Of a DNA stretch of 64,000 bases, positions 1-13,234 are shown in pieces. A program made the position numbers and the translations under genes. The DNA is from Syngnathus acus (taxonomy: Eukaryota > Chordata > Actinopteri > Syngnathiformes > Syngnathidae): positions 2,294,001-2,358,000 of the forward strand of contig NC_051099.1 in the NCBI RefSeq assembly GCF_901709675.1, read 5' to 3'. Under the pieces are notes generated by a model. That model searched no databases and was not told the origin of the DNA. It saw nothing but the letters and a program-made list of their open reading frames with translations. Numbering within the stretch: the stretch's first letter is position 1; each line of letters starts with the position of its first letter.

Positions 1-794
1 GACCAAAGTGTTTTGGGATCAGTCATTGCATCCGAAATGTCTTCAAGTCTTTGCTTCCAAGCATGCCAGAAGCACTCACGCTGTACATTTTTTACAGTAA
101 TTTAATTTGAAAGCGGAAAGAGAGTGTAGAATCAGCACTGCTCAACATCTAGTGAGCAGGGTGCAATGGATGCACGTAATCTACATCAAGTAGAAAGTAC
201 AGCCTTGATTATGCAAATGTTGATGTGTTGAGAATCTCAAAGAGCATATCAGAAATGCACCATGTAAGTTGCGCAGCCAAATGGGAAGCGGTGTATCTGC
301 AGCCTCAGAGGTGTGGCTTGCGCATTATGAGTCACTTTTGATTATGGCCACAATTAATTGGTCATTTTTTTATTTGACAGTGTACATCAATGAACATATC
401 TGTAGATGCACCAGAATTAGCCAAGGGGCGAATTTTGCCATTGATTTACAATCCAAAAGCCGCAATAACACAAGGATCGTTGGTATTTTCTCATAATAGA
501 GTAGATTATTATTATTGTAATTTCTACTTAAGTCTGTGCGGTTGCAATAATATTAGCTGTACTGTAGCTAAATGATTAACAGGCCCCGTTTCTAAATGTG
601 TCTTTGATAATCAGCTTTGTTTCACTGCCTCATCGGCACTCATGCTGCAAAACAGGCGACTGAGAGGAAGTCAGAATAATTACATCACTTAATCGCCACA
701 CTCGGCAGACAATGTGATGGATGTGACAAAACAAAATGACCAACTCTTGTTCTCGCCTCAACTGCACAAACAAGGAACCAAATATTGAATGAAC

Positions 795-796
<2 letters not shown>

Positions 797-827
<31 letters not shown>
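797..827. repeat. (ATT)n microsatellite
   Basis: About ten trinucleotide units in intergenic DNA. Confidence 0.9.
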
Positions 828-869
828 GGAAGCACTTTGTGTTTGGGGGTTACCCTGTCTGCCCTCTGG

Positions 870-945
870 TTCTGAATTTGAAATTCTGCATGTAGCATGT
901 TCTCCAAGCACTTGCATGAGTTTTCTCCAAGTACTTCCTCCATAG
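870..945 (+). repeat. degenerate SINE body fragment
   Basis: The order gcatgttctcc, gcacttgcatgagttttctcc, tacttcctcc follows the body of the common fish tRNA-derived SINE also seen near 23541-23670. The tRNA-like head is not recognisable. Confidence 0.45.
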
Positions 946-3045
946 TAGTTGAATTGTTTTATACTTAAATAATTGGATCAAGCTCAACTGTGACCTCAGG
1001 TGCTTGAAAATCACTTGGATCTTTGACACGTTTGAAGCAGAACATTATTATTAGCTACCGCTTCTTTAGATGCACTACATTGAAAAAAATGTATTACAAA
1101 ATTTGACATTACATATGAGACAGTAAGTGGAACAAAAGAATCAAATAAAGAAAATATAATATTTAATTTATAGACAAACTACCGCTGATGAGTACATATA
1201 ATCCAAACCAGAAAGGCTCCCATGAAGAGTTCTCATTTGTCTAATCTGTCGGCACGTTGAGAAGAAGCAAAAAGAGTGGCCTGATATAGACGACTAAGAA
1301 TAGCAACAGAAGAAAAGCTCCTTAGAAAAGAAATGTCGGAATTTGAGTCTTCTGTCAGATAAAAAAAAAAAAAAAAACGGTATGCTTTCAAGAATAATCT
1401 CCTCGAGGGATGGGCTTGTGAAACTCAGTTGTCATGGCCAAGAGTTATTTAAATAGCTTGACAGTTTCAGTCACTTTTGCCAAAATCGGTTATGCTTTCC
1501 ACAAAGTTAAATCAATCTAAAGTTGAAATGGGGATGTTGTGTAAATTGTCAAGAAAAACAGAATACAATGATTTCAATGCTAGCACAAGAAAAATACACA
1601 ATGCTCACAGTCAGGCAGGAGATGGGATTCGAACCCGGAACCCCGTGGTAACCACTTATGTGGATGCTGGATAAATCATCTGGCAGTAATGTAATTAAAA
1701 GCACTACGCTTCCATCTCCAGAATGACAACAAACCTAAAGAATTCAAAAGTCAATCGACGAGATCAGCTCCTTTTTACACATCCGCTAGGTGTCGCACTA
1801 TCTGATTTTCCAATATTAATCGCGCGCTCGTAGTATTCTAACCTTTCACTATGTTGACAGAATAAAAATGATGTGTGTCTCTAAAACCTTCAGACCTGCA
1901 ATGTACAATTAACCCAAACAATAAATATGAGCGAAAAACGTGAAAATTATCCGGTCAATAAAATACATCATTTCAAAATGAGGCACGCATGCAACGTTGA
2001 ATAAAAATACATGTGCAATACACAAAGCATGTTATAGATATGCAATGAATAACACCCCCCCCAGATGTCACATCGCTCACTTGGCGCACGCAGCGTGCAA
2101 GGCCGACCGAACCGGATTCGACAAAACGCAACAACTTACATCAAGCGAGGTAGTCCTGGAGTCAAGTCGTCATTGACATGCAGCGTCACCACCACTCGTC
2201 TTCATGCCTGTGCTGGTACCGATGGATCTGGTCTGATCCAGATGTGTGTGGCACCGAGGATGCCCGAGCGCTCGCGTGCTCATGGAGGGGATCAAAAATA
2301 GGATACTTAGAAAAAAAGAAATGAATAAGAATCGATTTAGTCTGCATGAGCAGGGGAGGGGGGGTGGGGGTCGGCATGTGGAGCGCTTGCTTGACCAAGT
2401 GAGTGTGTGTCAAAGTGAGCTGCGGCGCGTGCGCGCGTGTGACCGCGTGTGTGTGTGTGTGTGTGTGTGTGCAGGGAGGTGGGCTCTATTGTCTCTGCTG
2501 CTGTGCATGACATCATCTCAGACCAATGGGGGAGCGCAGAAGATCAAGAAGAGCCACGGGCGCGCATGTTGAGATTCGTTAGTACTTGAAATGTCCATCC
2601 ACCCTAATGGATGTCAAACTCATTTTTGTGGTCATAGTTTCCTTTGGAGGACTGTCAACGCCTTAGATTATATACAGTATAGCTGAAGAAGAACTAGTTT
2701 TGAAATCAGAGACTAGTCAAATTGCTAGCAATTTTTCTTTTTTTTTTTAAAAGTGAAGACAATTTATATTGACACATGAAGTCAACGCACAATTTGTCTT
2801 TGTGGGCCACATAAAATGAAGTGACAGGCCGTATCTGGCCCCCGTGCCATAGGTTTGACAGCATTGAGTGTAAACTAACAAAAAATACTAAAAGAAAATT
2901 ATTTGGAGGGGAGCACATTCTTATGATTTTTTTCTCTCTTTTTTTCCCAAGTTTCTAGGACCCACAGAAAAATTCTGAACACACGCTTTCATATTGACTT
3001 TGTAAATGAAAACAATAAGGCGTCTTACATTATAAATCACCAACA

Positions 3046-3051
3046 TTTATT
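3046..3051 (-). terminator. polyadenylation signal of the slc8-family gene
   Basis: The minus strand reads AATAAA about 960 bases beyond the exchanger stop codon, with no other minus-strand gene between. It is the likely 3' end signal, which would give a 3' UTR of roughly 1 kb. This is inferred from motif and position only. Confidence 0.45.
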
Positions 3052-4012
3052 TCCATTTTTATACATTAAACATGCGTATCAATATATTGAAATTTCACAC
3101 TTCTACTGAAATTATTCTGTAAATATGGCTTTACAAATTAAATAAATAACACTCAGGTTTGTACAGTTCATCATTTGATATGGCACGTCATCTCAAACAC
3201 CAAACCAGTTCAGTGATTGTGCTTATACTCGATGCAAAAGTGGACTTTTGCTTTTTTTTTTTATTTATTTCTTTTTTTTTTTAAACTGTGCTTTTCTAAA
3301 AGTGATTCTAGCGAATGGTCACAGTGTCAGTATGATAGATAAGAAATATAACAAATGTCACTGAACGTTTGTGGGACTATGATAAGATGCCTTTCACCAA
3401 TTGGTTCACACATACGCACAAATGTAAACACGCTCAAATTGTTAACACAATTTAAAGCAGGCACTCTGCCCTTGGGGACCTATGTGATTAATTGTATTTA
3501 TTTGTTTAAATCAAATGTATTTCAACTGACTATACTAAACATGACACTAGTGACTCGTATTGAAAATAAATACTACTGAGATTCACACCACAGGAGCACA
3601 TCAACACATCATTGTTCAAACAATACGTACTCTACTTTAAAATAGATTTCCAAGAAACTCTGACGCGTGCAGGAAACATAGTCTTTCACAAAATCCGCAC
3701 CCACAATGTCCATCTATTACAATGAAAATTGAATGTAAAGCTCAAGTAATAAATACCAATGCACACACAATTACTTTTCCCTCTGTGATGCTTTTAAATG
3801 AATTGGATCTAAAGTCATATACCATAAAAATGTAAGAACTCTTTCTAAGGTCACAGGATTACAGGAAGCAATAATGCAAGGTCGGCTCAGCAAAATAAGG
3901 ATTACAGTACTGGATTTACAGAGAGAGAAAAAAAATACTTAGGTGGCAGAGGGAACATTTGTAAACATTTGTGAAAAGAAAAAAAAAACGAGAGAAAACA
4001 CATTGGGCTGTT

Positions 4013-7000
4013 TTAGAAGCCAGGCACGTGGCAGTAGGCCTCCAACGAGGACAGCAGGATGTAAATGAACCACATGGAGAGGAAGAGGAAGAAGGTGAGG
4101 AGCTTGGCTGTCCGTGGGCCCCCGAGCTCTCCGCCCGATATGCCGGGACGGCGGCGGTAGAGCAGCACCGCCACGCACAGCAGCGCCATGATGGTGAAGA
4201 GGGTGACAGAAAAGGCCAGGGAACCCGGCTGAACCTTGAAACTTTTGCCTTTGGACTTCCAGTAAACAGAGGCGATGGTCCACGCCACCCCGATGCCCAG
4301 GAACACGTTGACGGCGTTGCTGCCGGTCACGTTCCCGATGGATGCGTCAGCGTATTGGTCCTGGATGGCCGCCACTTTACTGGCAAATGTGTCTGGAACA
4401 CAAAATAGGATGTGAGAGGATTCCAAAAAAATACGACTCAAGAACTTTGGACTTCTACAAAGCTGAACCTTGAAGAGAACGTTTTAATTGCTTGCTCGTT
4501 CATCAAGTGTGAATAATGCACAGTCAAGATTTTTTTTTTTGGAGCTCCCTGTCATCAAATGTGTTGTTAAGCTAGGCTAAACGACTTCAAATATTGTTCT
4601 AAAATAATGGACTATTATATAATCTGGAGGGCACTCTACCCGAAAGGCTGATGGCGCTTCTCTCCATCGCTAAGTTTCATAAACCTCGCCCACACGTGTA
4701 AAAAAAAAAAAAAAAGCACATTGTGACAGAAGATCTGTGCGTAAATCCTGAGCACTCAGCACTTGCTCTAACTGTGAAAAAAAAAAGATAAAACATAATG
4801 GCCAGTTCTTAAGAAGAGGCCTCTTGCTGTTTATTGACAGTATGAGTCAAGCTAATCCTCTTAGCAACAGTTATTTAGAAACAGTGAAGCAACACATGTA
4901 GACAGACACACTGCTCCCTTGAACACATTCTCTATCCTCTGTAAAAAATAAAAATAAAAAATAAAAATAACTGCTTCTTTCATAACGGCTTACTGAGTCA
5001 GTTGTTCCCTGGTGTGTGTTTGCATTACAATGCCCCCTGGTGGGCACACCGGAAGGAACAGATGAGTCCATTTATTTCACTGAGGAAATATGCTGAGTCT
5101 TTTGAATTATGTGTGGTCATGTAATAAATTAAACTCACAAGTCAAGGTACTTCTGTACTTTTTGTGTAAAGCAAGCTCCTAAACTCATTTGAACCAAGTC
5201 CCTTGTTTTTTGTTTTTTTTTATATACAGTGAATAATGGATGGAGTCAGCGAATAGGTGAGTTTGCAAATGTTTAACATCACACAATGTTGCAGTCTCGC
5301 TGAGTGCATAAAGATGTTCTTTGATTCTCTCCATCAGGAAACATTTATGGGAGGGGAAAGTAGTCGCCTTATTTCCGCCCACCCAAAGCAACTTGAGAGA
5401 CATCCAAACAAATCAAAGTTTGATACACAATGACTCAGCACAGAGGCAAGTTATTATATACAGACAAGTGTGTTAAGACAGAGAGCGAGGCAAAGGTGAA
5501 AAAGTTCTCCGCCAAACAGCTGCTGCACTCAAGACCGACCATCAGACATAACAACATCAGACACTCACCTGGGACAGACGTGCCCAGGGCCACAAACACC
5601 ACGGCGGTGACTGAGTCCTTCAGCCCCACCGTGCACCCGAAATGAGAGGCCAGGTCCCCGGTCACGGCTGTCAGGACGCCAATTAAGGAGATGGACACAA
5701 AGAAGCAGGCCCAGCCGTTCCAGTACTCGGTGGGTGGCACGAAAGCAAAAAGCACTTTCCAGAAAACGGTCAGAAAATGCATGATGTAATCAAAGCAGGA
5801 GGGCAAACGCTCTTCGCCGCTTTCTTCCTCGTCGTCATCACCTAGGGAAAAGGTGGAAAAGAATGGATGAAGGGCTAAAACACATCGACCTGAAATATTA
5901 TATCATCGTTTTTGCCGATGGGAAAGCATTTAGTCATCTCATTAGTTTGCGCAGGTGGAGCATTAAATAAAGCAATGATTGTGTGAGAGGGCCTCGAATA
6001 AAAGTAGAAAATGTTCTTTCTATTTATAAACTCTGCACGCAATCGTAAGTGAACTCAGGGAGAAAAAAAGTGAAGAGCAGGTTAAGAAGAAAATGAAACA
6101 TCAAGCACGCAAGTCTTTTTTTTTTTAGCGCTTATGTTATGCGCACGACTGCCGATGCTAAAAGGTCATGAAATCCAAAGAACGCTGCCCGAAAGGATGA
6201 GATTAAAAAAAAAAAAAAAGTTCACCACAGTGCAAACATTGCTATAAATATTTGATGGCCATTAATTGTAGAGAGTTGGCGGGTTCCGTTTTTAATGATG
6301 GGCCTCGTGCATTTTTAATCAAGTGTCTGTCTGGATTAGGACAAAATTGCGAGAGATGAGTTGCAGGAAGGTAAAAAGTTTAAAAATAGCATTTATATAG
6401 CACTCACTTTGGGTCAGAGTGGGGGTGAAAAAAATTGTTCTCAAATTGATTCCTAGCAAACATTTAGGATGCCGGGGACGCCGCACAAAATGGCTGCTTA
6501 GCAGCAGCAAGTGGCGAACAAAATCAAGCTCACGGCGATATGGACTTTCCGCAGGAGCACAGTGACGTGATGAGACGCTTGAAGACTCACCTGCGCTGAC
6601 AGTGACAGCGCTAACAAACTGTTCCCTCCAGCTGCTGCTCCCCACCACCAAAGCCAGGTTAGTCTTTTTAATCAGCTTGTCCACCGTGCTCTGCAAAAAA
6701 CACAGAGATCACGGCTCGATTGAATTAAGCCGTTCCCCGAGATCCGCAGTGAGTCAACGTAATTGATTCAAAGGTCTTTTTTTTTTTTCGTCACCAATGC
6801 AGAAATAAAATAAAAATGGAACCTGAAAATGAAGACTGAAAGGCACTATGAGGAATTACCTTAAATTCATAGGACTCCTCAATGACCACTTCCATGCTTG
6901 TATGTTCCCCCAGACAAGGGCAGCCCATCTTCGCCACGTCTTCAGGCCCTACCGGCGTCTTGTTATCATTATTATCTCCTGTAAATGTGAATAAGTGTCA

Positions 7001-10000
7001 GTCTGGTTACCTAGCTCGCCCTGCACTAGTGCTAATGAGGCAGATAATGACTCACAGGTCCCATTTTAGACCTTGACCGTGTCTAATGTGCGAGTTAAAT
7101 CGTAAAGACATCATACCTACGTGGTGAACATTTCAAACGAAAAGCACCTTCCCACACATTTCGATAAGGTGTGATACAAAAAGGGAGAATTCGTCAGCGT
7201 GTTGAACGTGTCACTTGTTCTCACCGTGTCTCTGTCCCACTTCCAGTAAAATGGGCTCCTCCAAAATAATCACGAAAGTCTTGTTCTTCTCATACTCCTC
7301 GTCGTCGATAATCTTCACGTTCAGCATCTTCCTGAAAGGTCAAAAAGCCACGGAGATGACATCCATCAATGAATGAGTTCAATTATTTCAGAAATTGAAA
7401 GCATCTGGACAAGACAAATGCATTTGTTGGCTGGCTGCCCAAAAAACAGGAGGCTTCGAAGGCCAGCTTTAACTTTAAAATCCAAATACAAGCATTTGTA
7501 GTCAGAAGCGGCCCACACAATGAATCACGAAGAGCTGTTCCACAGTATGCGAAGATAGCAGCTCGCCAGTTGAACGAAATGCCGCTAAAAATCTTTGATG
7601 GAAAAAAAACCCATTTATAAAAATAATAAAGCTGGGCGACAGCATCAAGACTATTTCTCTTATCAATCGAGAATCCTGCATAAAACAACAGTATCCTATT
7701 TATTTTTAAGCATTTGTGAACTAAAACTGAATCTCATGTAATAATTCAATAACCTTTCAATTTAATTCAGCAAATTGTTTTAAAAATAATAACCGACGTC
7801 CAGGAGTTTTTTTGTGTGTGCTTTTTTTTTGTGTAGCTAAAATTCAAATTTTTCCTCCTCACAAAGGTCAAATATTCTTTTCAATGATTACTAAATCCAA
7901 ATTTCATGAAAATACATTTATAATAATAATTGTGAGGATAAGCGGTTAAGAAAATGAATGGATAATAATATGCTCATTTTTCACCGTAAATCCACAAGGG
8001 GGCAGACTTTTCATCACCATACATTGGAGCCAATGATTTCAGATACTTTTCGGGTAAAAAAAAAAAAAAATGGAAAAATGCCTTTCAGGGCACATTAAAA
8101 CAAGCCCTTCAGACATCTCCTGCTAGGCTACAGGACTATTTGAAGTTTCATTCGTGAAGCCGCACTGTCAAACTGTGACCGAGATTCCATCTTTTTCTCA
8201 AGTCGCTCGCTTCCTTCTCCTGCAGTGACTTTCTCGATCTCTTTGCACCTCCCTAATGATATGTGGGTGGTTGTCTATTTCTGTCTACGCGTACATATCC
8301 AAACGCCCAGGATGCAGCAACACGCAAGAAGAAAAGCAGATTTATTTTCAACGACAATGCGAGAGGGAAGGAGAACCCGCAGGCAACAAGGAGAAAGAAC
8401 TCAGGTGCATTATGTTGAGGACCATGCTGAAGAAGACAGTTGAGTGACGTGAATCCACTCGTTTATGTAAGAAGATCAACAGGAAGAAACTGTTGGTTGT
8501 CATTTCTATATCAAAGAATGTCACACCCACACACAAAAAAAAAGTTGAATGAATGAATTTCCCTGGTGGTTGTAATTCGACCAAACTTAATGTTGCGTAT
8601 GCAAATGAGAAGGGACAAGTGATGCTGGAACGATTTCTTGAATACTAAAATTGGTTGTTAAATTCAAGTTGCGTTCAGGGTGTCACTGAGAGCTGACATG
8701 AGCTTTAGGAATGATTTTTTTTTCTTCTTTTTTTTTGCAGTCTGCGGGTCACAGCGAACTCTCATTACAGAGGTTCTTGTCAGATCCCGTCAAGACCGGA
8801 AGGACATAATACTTAGAACTGGATCTGTTGACAATTGGCTCAAACCCATTTATAAGGACTTTTGCAAGTTGGACACTTTGAAAAGTCAGGCAGGAAAACA
8901 GGTCGAGATTTTCCCCAAAAAATTAGGAAGCACTCAAACGCTTGCTGGCTCAACTGGCTTGGAACATTGCACGGGCTAAAAAGCCATACAATGAAGGGAA
9001 GTTCGTTCCAAAAACCAATGGTATCAGACATCCAACAAAAAGAATTGCTTCGAGTGGCAACAATGGAATAAAAGCCATATTTGAAGAGGATTGTTCAAGG
9101 CAAGGCATGGCACAAGTCAAGCAACATGCATAGTAAGTGAAAAATTATGATGTTTTTGTTTGTGGACTTTGTTGAACTGAGTTTGTGTGTGTGAGACTTG
9201 TTGAAAATGACTGGCCTGTGGTCTTAGTACTGTGTACTCAATTGAATTACCTGGTAAAAATATTGAGAGAAAAAAAAAAATTGGTCCAGTTTAGGTTTTC
9301 AATTCTTTCTCGATAAACCTTACAAAAAAGGAGGTGCGAATTTAAAAAAATAAAAGAATGAATAACTGCACTCCACCTCTTGAGGTGAAGACAACGGGAT
9401 CAAGAGAGCGCGTCGGTGCTGAAAATGAACACTAAAGCGGCGGCGGCACCAAGAAATAGGTTTCTCATATCCACGGGCAATATTAGGATCTTGACACATT
9501 TGGGATTTAGCCGGCAAATCAATCATTCAGAGTATAAATAAAGCCAGACGCAAGGCACTGAGCTTCTTCCTGATATATTGTCCTCTCACAACATCAAATC
9601 TAAAAACCCGGAATTGTTCAAGATTAACATCCCTGTTTTTCTTTCTACCTTGAGGAAAACAGCTTTTAAATTTTACAACCAGATGCTTCTTGTTATATTC
9701 ATTAGCTTGGTAACTCTTCCGGGAGCTCGTGAACTTTTTCTTTTTTTATTGTTCATCTTAACTAAACAAGTCCTTGAACGACCGTATGTGCTTTTTTTTT
9801 TTCTTGAATGTGTTTTTTGAAAGTGCTTGAAATATATCAGCATGCTGCTTTTATCCACGTGTCACAAAGTTGGCAATGTTATTGATCGGAACCAACATTA
9901 AGCCAGAGGAGTTAAGAACACCAGCTATTGATTTACCTTTCCACACTCTTCCACTCGCAGAGCTTTTTATTTGAGCTTATGTAACCGGCCCTGTTATCCA

Positions 10001-13000
10001 CTTTCGCCTCAACTGGTGTGTTGCGGCACACGTAGCGAGGCGCTAACAAAAAACGGATGCACAAAGAGAAAGCTTCAAATCCTCCACAAACAAAGCATGT
10101 TCAGATGATTTGCTTTGGCTCAGAGGCTCGTCTTGAACGACGCCGCAGAATTGTTCATTTCAAATGGAGTTAAAATGCTTTTTGGGACAAAAAAGATTCT
10201 TGGCAAATGTGACACATATGTGGACAGATTCATTTGGATGGGTGAGAGTGTGTCGTCGCGCTTGAAGGATGAACATTATGAGCAACCAGTGCAGGAGAAG
10301 AAAAAAAAAAAAGGAGGACACACAGTACTGCTCACTCCTTGGCCATCTTATTAGGTACATCTGATTGTTGATTTTGTACGGCAGTCAAACGGAGCTTAAT
10401 ATGTGAGAAATTGGTCTTTTTCATCCTCTCGGAGGCTGAGAGAAATCATTAGAGGTTGATTTTTTTGGGTTTTTTTTTCGTTGTCTTCTAAGCAAGACGT
10501 GTTGTGGTAATAATCTAATGAACACTAAGCATCGGCCGGTCCTCCAACGCAAATACAAAATGTTCCTTTGTTGTGCACTATTGGCTCATTAAGCCCAGCT
10601 CCTGCAGTACGTGAAGATCATTAGGGAGCCCGGTGAATCTCGTTCAACTTACTGTAATTGCTCCGGAAAATCTTTTTCAGTAAGCCCTTGGAGTAACATT
10701 TAGGATGATGCAGCTTTTATGAAATTTTCAACAACATTGAAAATTCCAAAATGCACCAGCAATGTTGGAGAAGGAGAAAAATGGGGAGATGTGAGTTCTT
10801 TGTGTATTCACCTGCCGAGTCTTTTTTTTTTTCCCTCTCCTCACTGCCTCCCTCGGTGCGCTCAGCCGACCCACACAATACTCCCACTCACTAACCCTGC
10901 AATCCGGCTTGCACAGACACATTTATTTGACACGTTTTAGTCAGTGTTTCTCCCGCTGTGGAAATGCTACTCTTAATCATTTCATAGCAGAAAGCAAACA
11001 TTTGGCATCTGCTTCCATCAGCCCCGTAAATTTGCTGATTAAAATGATCTGGTAAGCGCACTTTAATGGCTGCTTTCCTTTTCTGTGTTCATCCTGCCGT
11101 TTTTTTCTTTCCCCCTCATTGGTGATTTCAGCTTCGAAGTCACTCGTGTGATCACTTGCCGATGACATCATTGATAGAATACAAATATGCTATGCTATCA
11201 GCTATATTCGCTGACAAGTTCATAAATCAATCATGGTGACTAAGAGTCATAAAATAGATTTGATCACTCACATGGTCTCATCGTTCTGAAACTCCAGCTT
11301 GCCGGATACTTCTTCGTAGTCCTCGCCAGCCTTGGCCGTGCCCTCCTCGGTGTGGTAAGGCACGGCCACTTTGCCCCTGGCGCCGGAGGTCCGGTGAACT
11401 TTGACCTGCATGTTTCCCACGCTCTCGCTGACCCTCGTGGACTTGCTCTCCAAGGTAAAGATGCCGGCGTGATCGTCGTCGTAGATGGTCACCGTCGCCG
11501 TGTCGGCGTTACCCAGCGCGGCTTTTGGCGGGATGTGTGAGGAAATGCCCGCCATGCTGTTGCTGGTGGAGATGGAACGGGGATCCAAGATGGAGACCTC
11601 GGCTCGGTGCACGATGCGGGGGTTGCTGAGGCGCACGTAGAAGTGTTCGTCTTCTTCAAAAATGTCATCGTCGATCACGCCCACGGTGAACTCTTTGGTG
11701 GTCTCGCCGGGCTTGAAGACCAAAGTGCCCTCGGCGAACTCGTAGTCTGATCCGGCGTTGGCGGTGCCATCTTCTGTGCGGTAGTCAACCTATTGAGGAG
11801 AAAATAAAAGCATGGATTGACCTTCAAGTGGCTGAAATGATTCATTATTTCTTCTCACCTTCACCGTGCAGCCGGCTTCTCCTCCGTGCCGGCCGACCGA
11901 GAGCTTTAAGGAGCCGCAGTTCTCAAAGCACTGGTAATGGGAGGGGTCAAACTGCAGGTAGATAGTATTGGGGTCTTCTTCTTGTCCACTGGCCTCATGA
12001 CAGCTCACCACCTTCCTGGCTTGGTCGGCAGCGTGCTTTTTCAGAATGTTCCCGGCTCCGATCATCATCCGCGTGGCTTGGATACGGTAGAAGGCTCGGC
12101 TCTTCTGTTGTTGGACCAAGACTTGGTAGTTGGCCATTTCGATCAGCTGCTCCATATCCTTCTCTGGATGCCTCTGCTTGAGGTCCTTCAGAGTGCGAGC
12201 CATATCTCTTCTCGCTTCCTCTTCTTGGTCCTGCTCGGGATTCGTCCCTCCACCTTCCTCCACCCCCTCCAGCATCCCATCCAGAGCCTCTTTGGGGTTT
12301 CCGTGGGAGTTGACCCCTTGACCGTCCATCTCCAAGTCGGTTTTGGTAAACATGGCTTCCCCTTCCGTTTCGATGATAATACCTCGAGTCTTGTCGGCGC
12401 GGTAGCGTTTGTTGACGTACTTGTAGAAGAGCAGACGGCGATCGGCGATCCAAGCTTGCAGCACGCAGAGTGGGAAGAAGAGAAAAGTGAGGACCGCCTC
12501 CCAAACCTCCACCTCGCCGGGGGAGAAAACCGACAGGATGAGGTACATCCAGATGTAGGCAAAAATGCTCCAGGCGCCAGTGACGAAAAAAACCCTCAGG
12601 TGCTTGATTTTGCGGGTCTCGTTTTCCGGCACCACGTAAACGCAGATGGCCATTATGATGAACATGTTGAACGCGGCGCTGCCCACGATGGTGCTCGGTC
12701 CCAGTGAGCCCGATTCAAAATTATGCCCCACCACCTCGATGACGGACAAAAGGATCTCCGGGGCCGACGACCCTAAAGCCATCAAGGTCAAGTTGGACAC
12801 GGTCTCGTTCCAAATGCGTACGGTCGTGGTGGTGGTCTCGCCGTTGGGCTTCTTGATGGTGATTTCTTTTTCCTGAGAGGTGATGACCTCAATGGATGAC
12901 ATGAAGCGATCGGCGATGATGGACATGCCCAGGAACATGTAGATGAGAGCCGCAAAGTAAACAATGGCTCGAGCCACTTTATCACCCACCACGGGGTTCT

Positions 13001-13181
13001 GAGGATTCCACATGGGCAGCACCACCCCATCAGAGCAGTTATCTTCACTGGAGCAGTTGCCCCGTGGGCTTCCGGGATCTTCATGACTGGAGCTGCCTCG
13101 AGATACGTGGGTGACTCCCGGGAGCAGCAGGAGTAGGACCGAGATGTAGACACAAGATGGAGTCCGCTTTTGCAGAAACAT
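4013..13181 (-). CDS. SLC8-family sodium/calcium exchanger (NCX)
   Basis: Plasma-membrane antiporter exchanging Na+ for Ca2+. Coding exons on the minus strand are 13181-11859, 11789-11272, 7331-7225, 6978-6860, 6690-6591, 5841-5569 and 4392-4013. All phases join, giving about 939 residues (human paralogues are roughly 920-970). The order seen is: hydrophobic signal peptide; glycosylation motifs (NCS); alpha-1 repeat with [13 protein letters not shown]; a basic XIP-like stretch ([16 protein letters not shown]); CBD1 with acidic Ca2+ sites ([19 protein letters not shown]); CBD2; alpha-2 repeat with [11 protein letters not shown] and [11 protein letters not shown]-terminus AYCHVPGF. The CBD2 exon 7331-7225 ([11 protein letters not shown]) resembles mammalian NCX1 exon B. 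A strong acceptor at 13235 shows that the ATG exon also carries about 53 bases of 5' UTR; upstream leader exons were not located. The paralogue is unresolved: the fish-specific slc8a4 group, slc8a1 or slc8a2 are all possible. Confidence 0.95.
7332..11271. other. large intron of the slc8-family gene
   Basis: Holds the tail of a SINE-like element near 7925-7970, a plus-strand hAT transposase relic near 8862-9071, and one copy of a TTATTAGGTACA-type repeat near 10337-10365. On reading I saw no second, A-type CBD2 exon, but a divergent alternative exon could be missed by eye. Confidence 0.6.
8862..9071 (+). pseudogene. degenerate hAT transposase fragment
   Basis: Overlapping plus-strand frames encode [18 protein letters not shown], close to the conserved segment after the BED finger in hAT transposases of the GTF2IRD2/ZBED type (family knowledge). 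The upstream part shifts into another frame and no DDE catalytic core is present, so it is a broken remnant. It lies inside the large slc8 intron, on the opposite strand from the gene. Terminal repeats were not identified. Confidence 0.5.
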
Positions 13182-13234
13182 GGCCGCCGTTTACTCTTCT
13201 CAATTTAATTCATGTGGATGTTGATCGGAAATCT

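Larger units (their letters stand above)
1..3045. other. intergenic DNA downstream of the slc8 gene
   Basis: No coding region is supported here. The stretch is AT-rich. It holds an (ATT)n run near 797-827, a degenerate SINE fragment near 870-945, a tRNA-T-arm-like piece on the minus strand near 1602-1660, a (GT)n run at 2447-2471 and several poly-A or poly-T runs. Short open frames across it show no recognisable protein and no splice context. Confidence 0.7.

Noticed and set aside
1602-1660. tRNA-like T-arm (GGGATTCGAACCCGG read from the minus strand)
   Set aside because: Only the B-box/T-arm part is present; no acceptor stem or anticodon arm pairs around it. It fits a SINE head rather than a tRNA gene.
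3939-4408. Alternative frames over the last slc8 exon
   Set aside because: Overlap the conserved C-terminal transmembrane exon, which has clear NCX homology and correct phase.
11937-12707. 256-codon plus-strand open frame opposite the slc8 large exon
   Set aside because: It is the antisense shadow of a GC-rich conserved coding exon and shows no family resemblance of its own.
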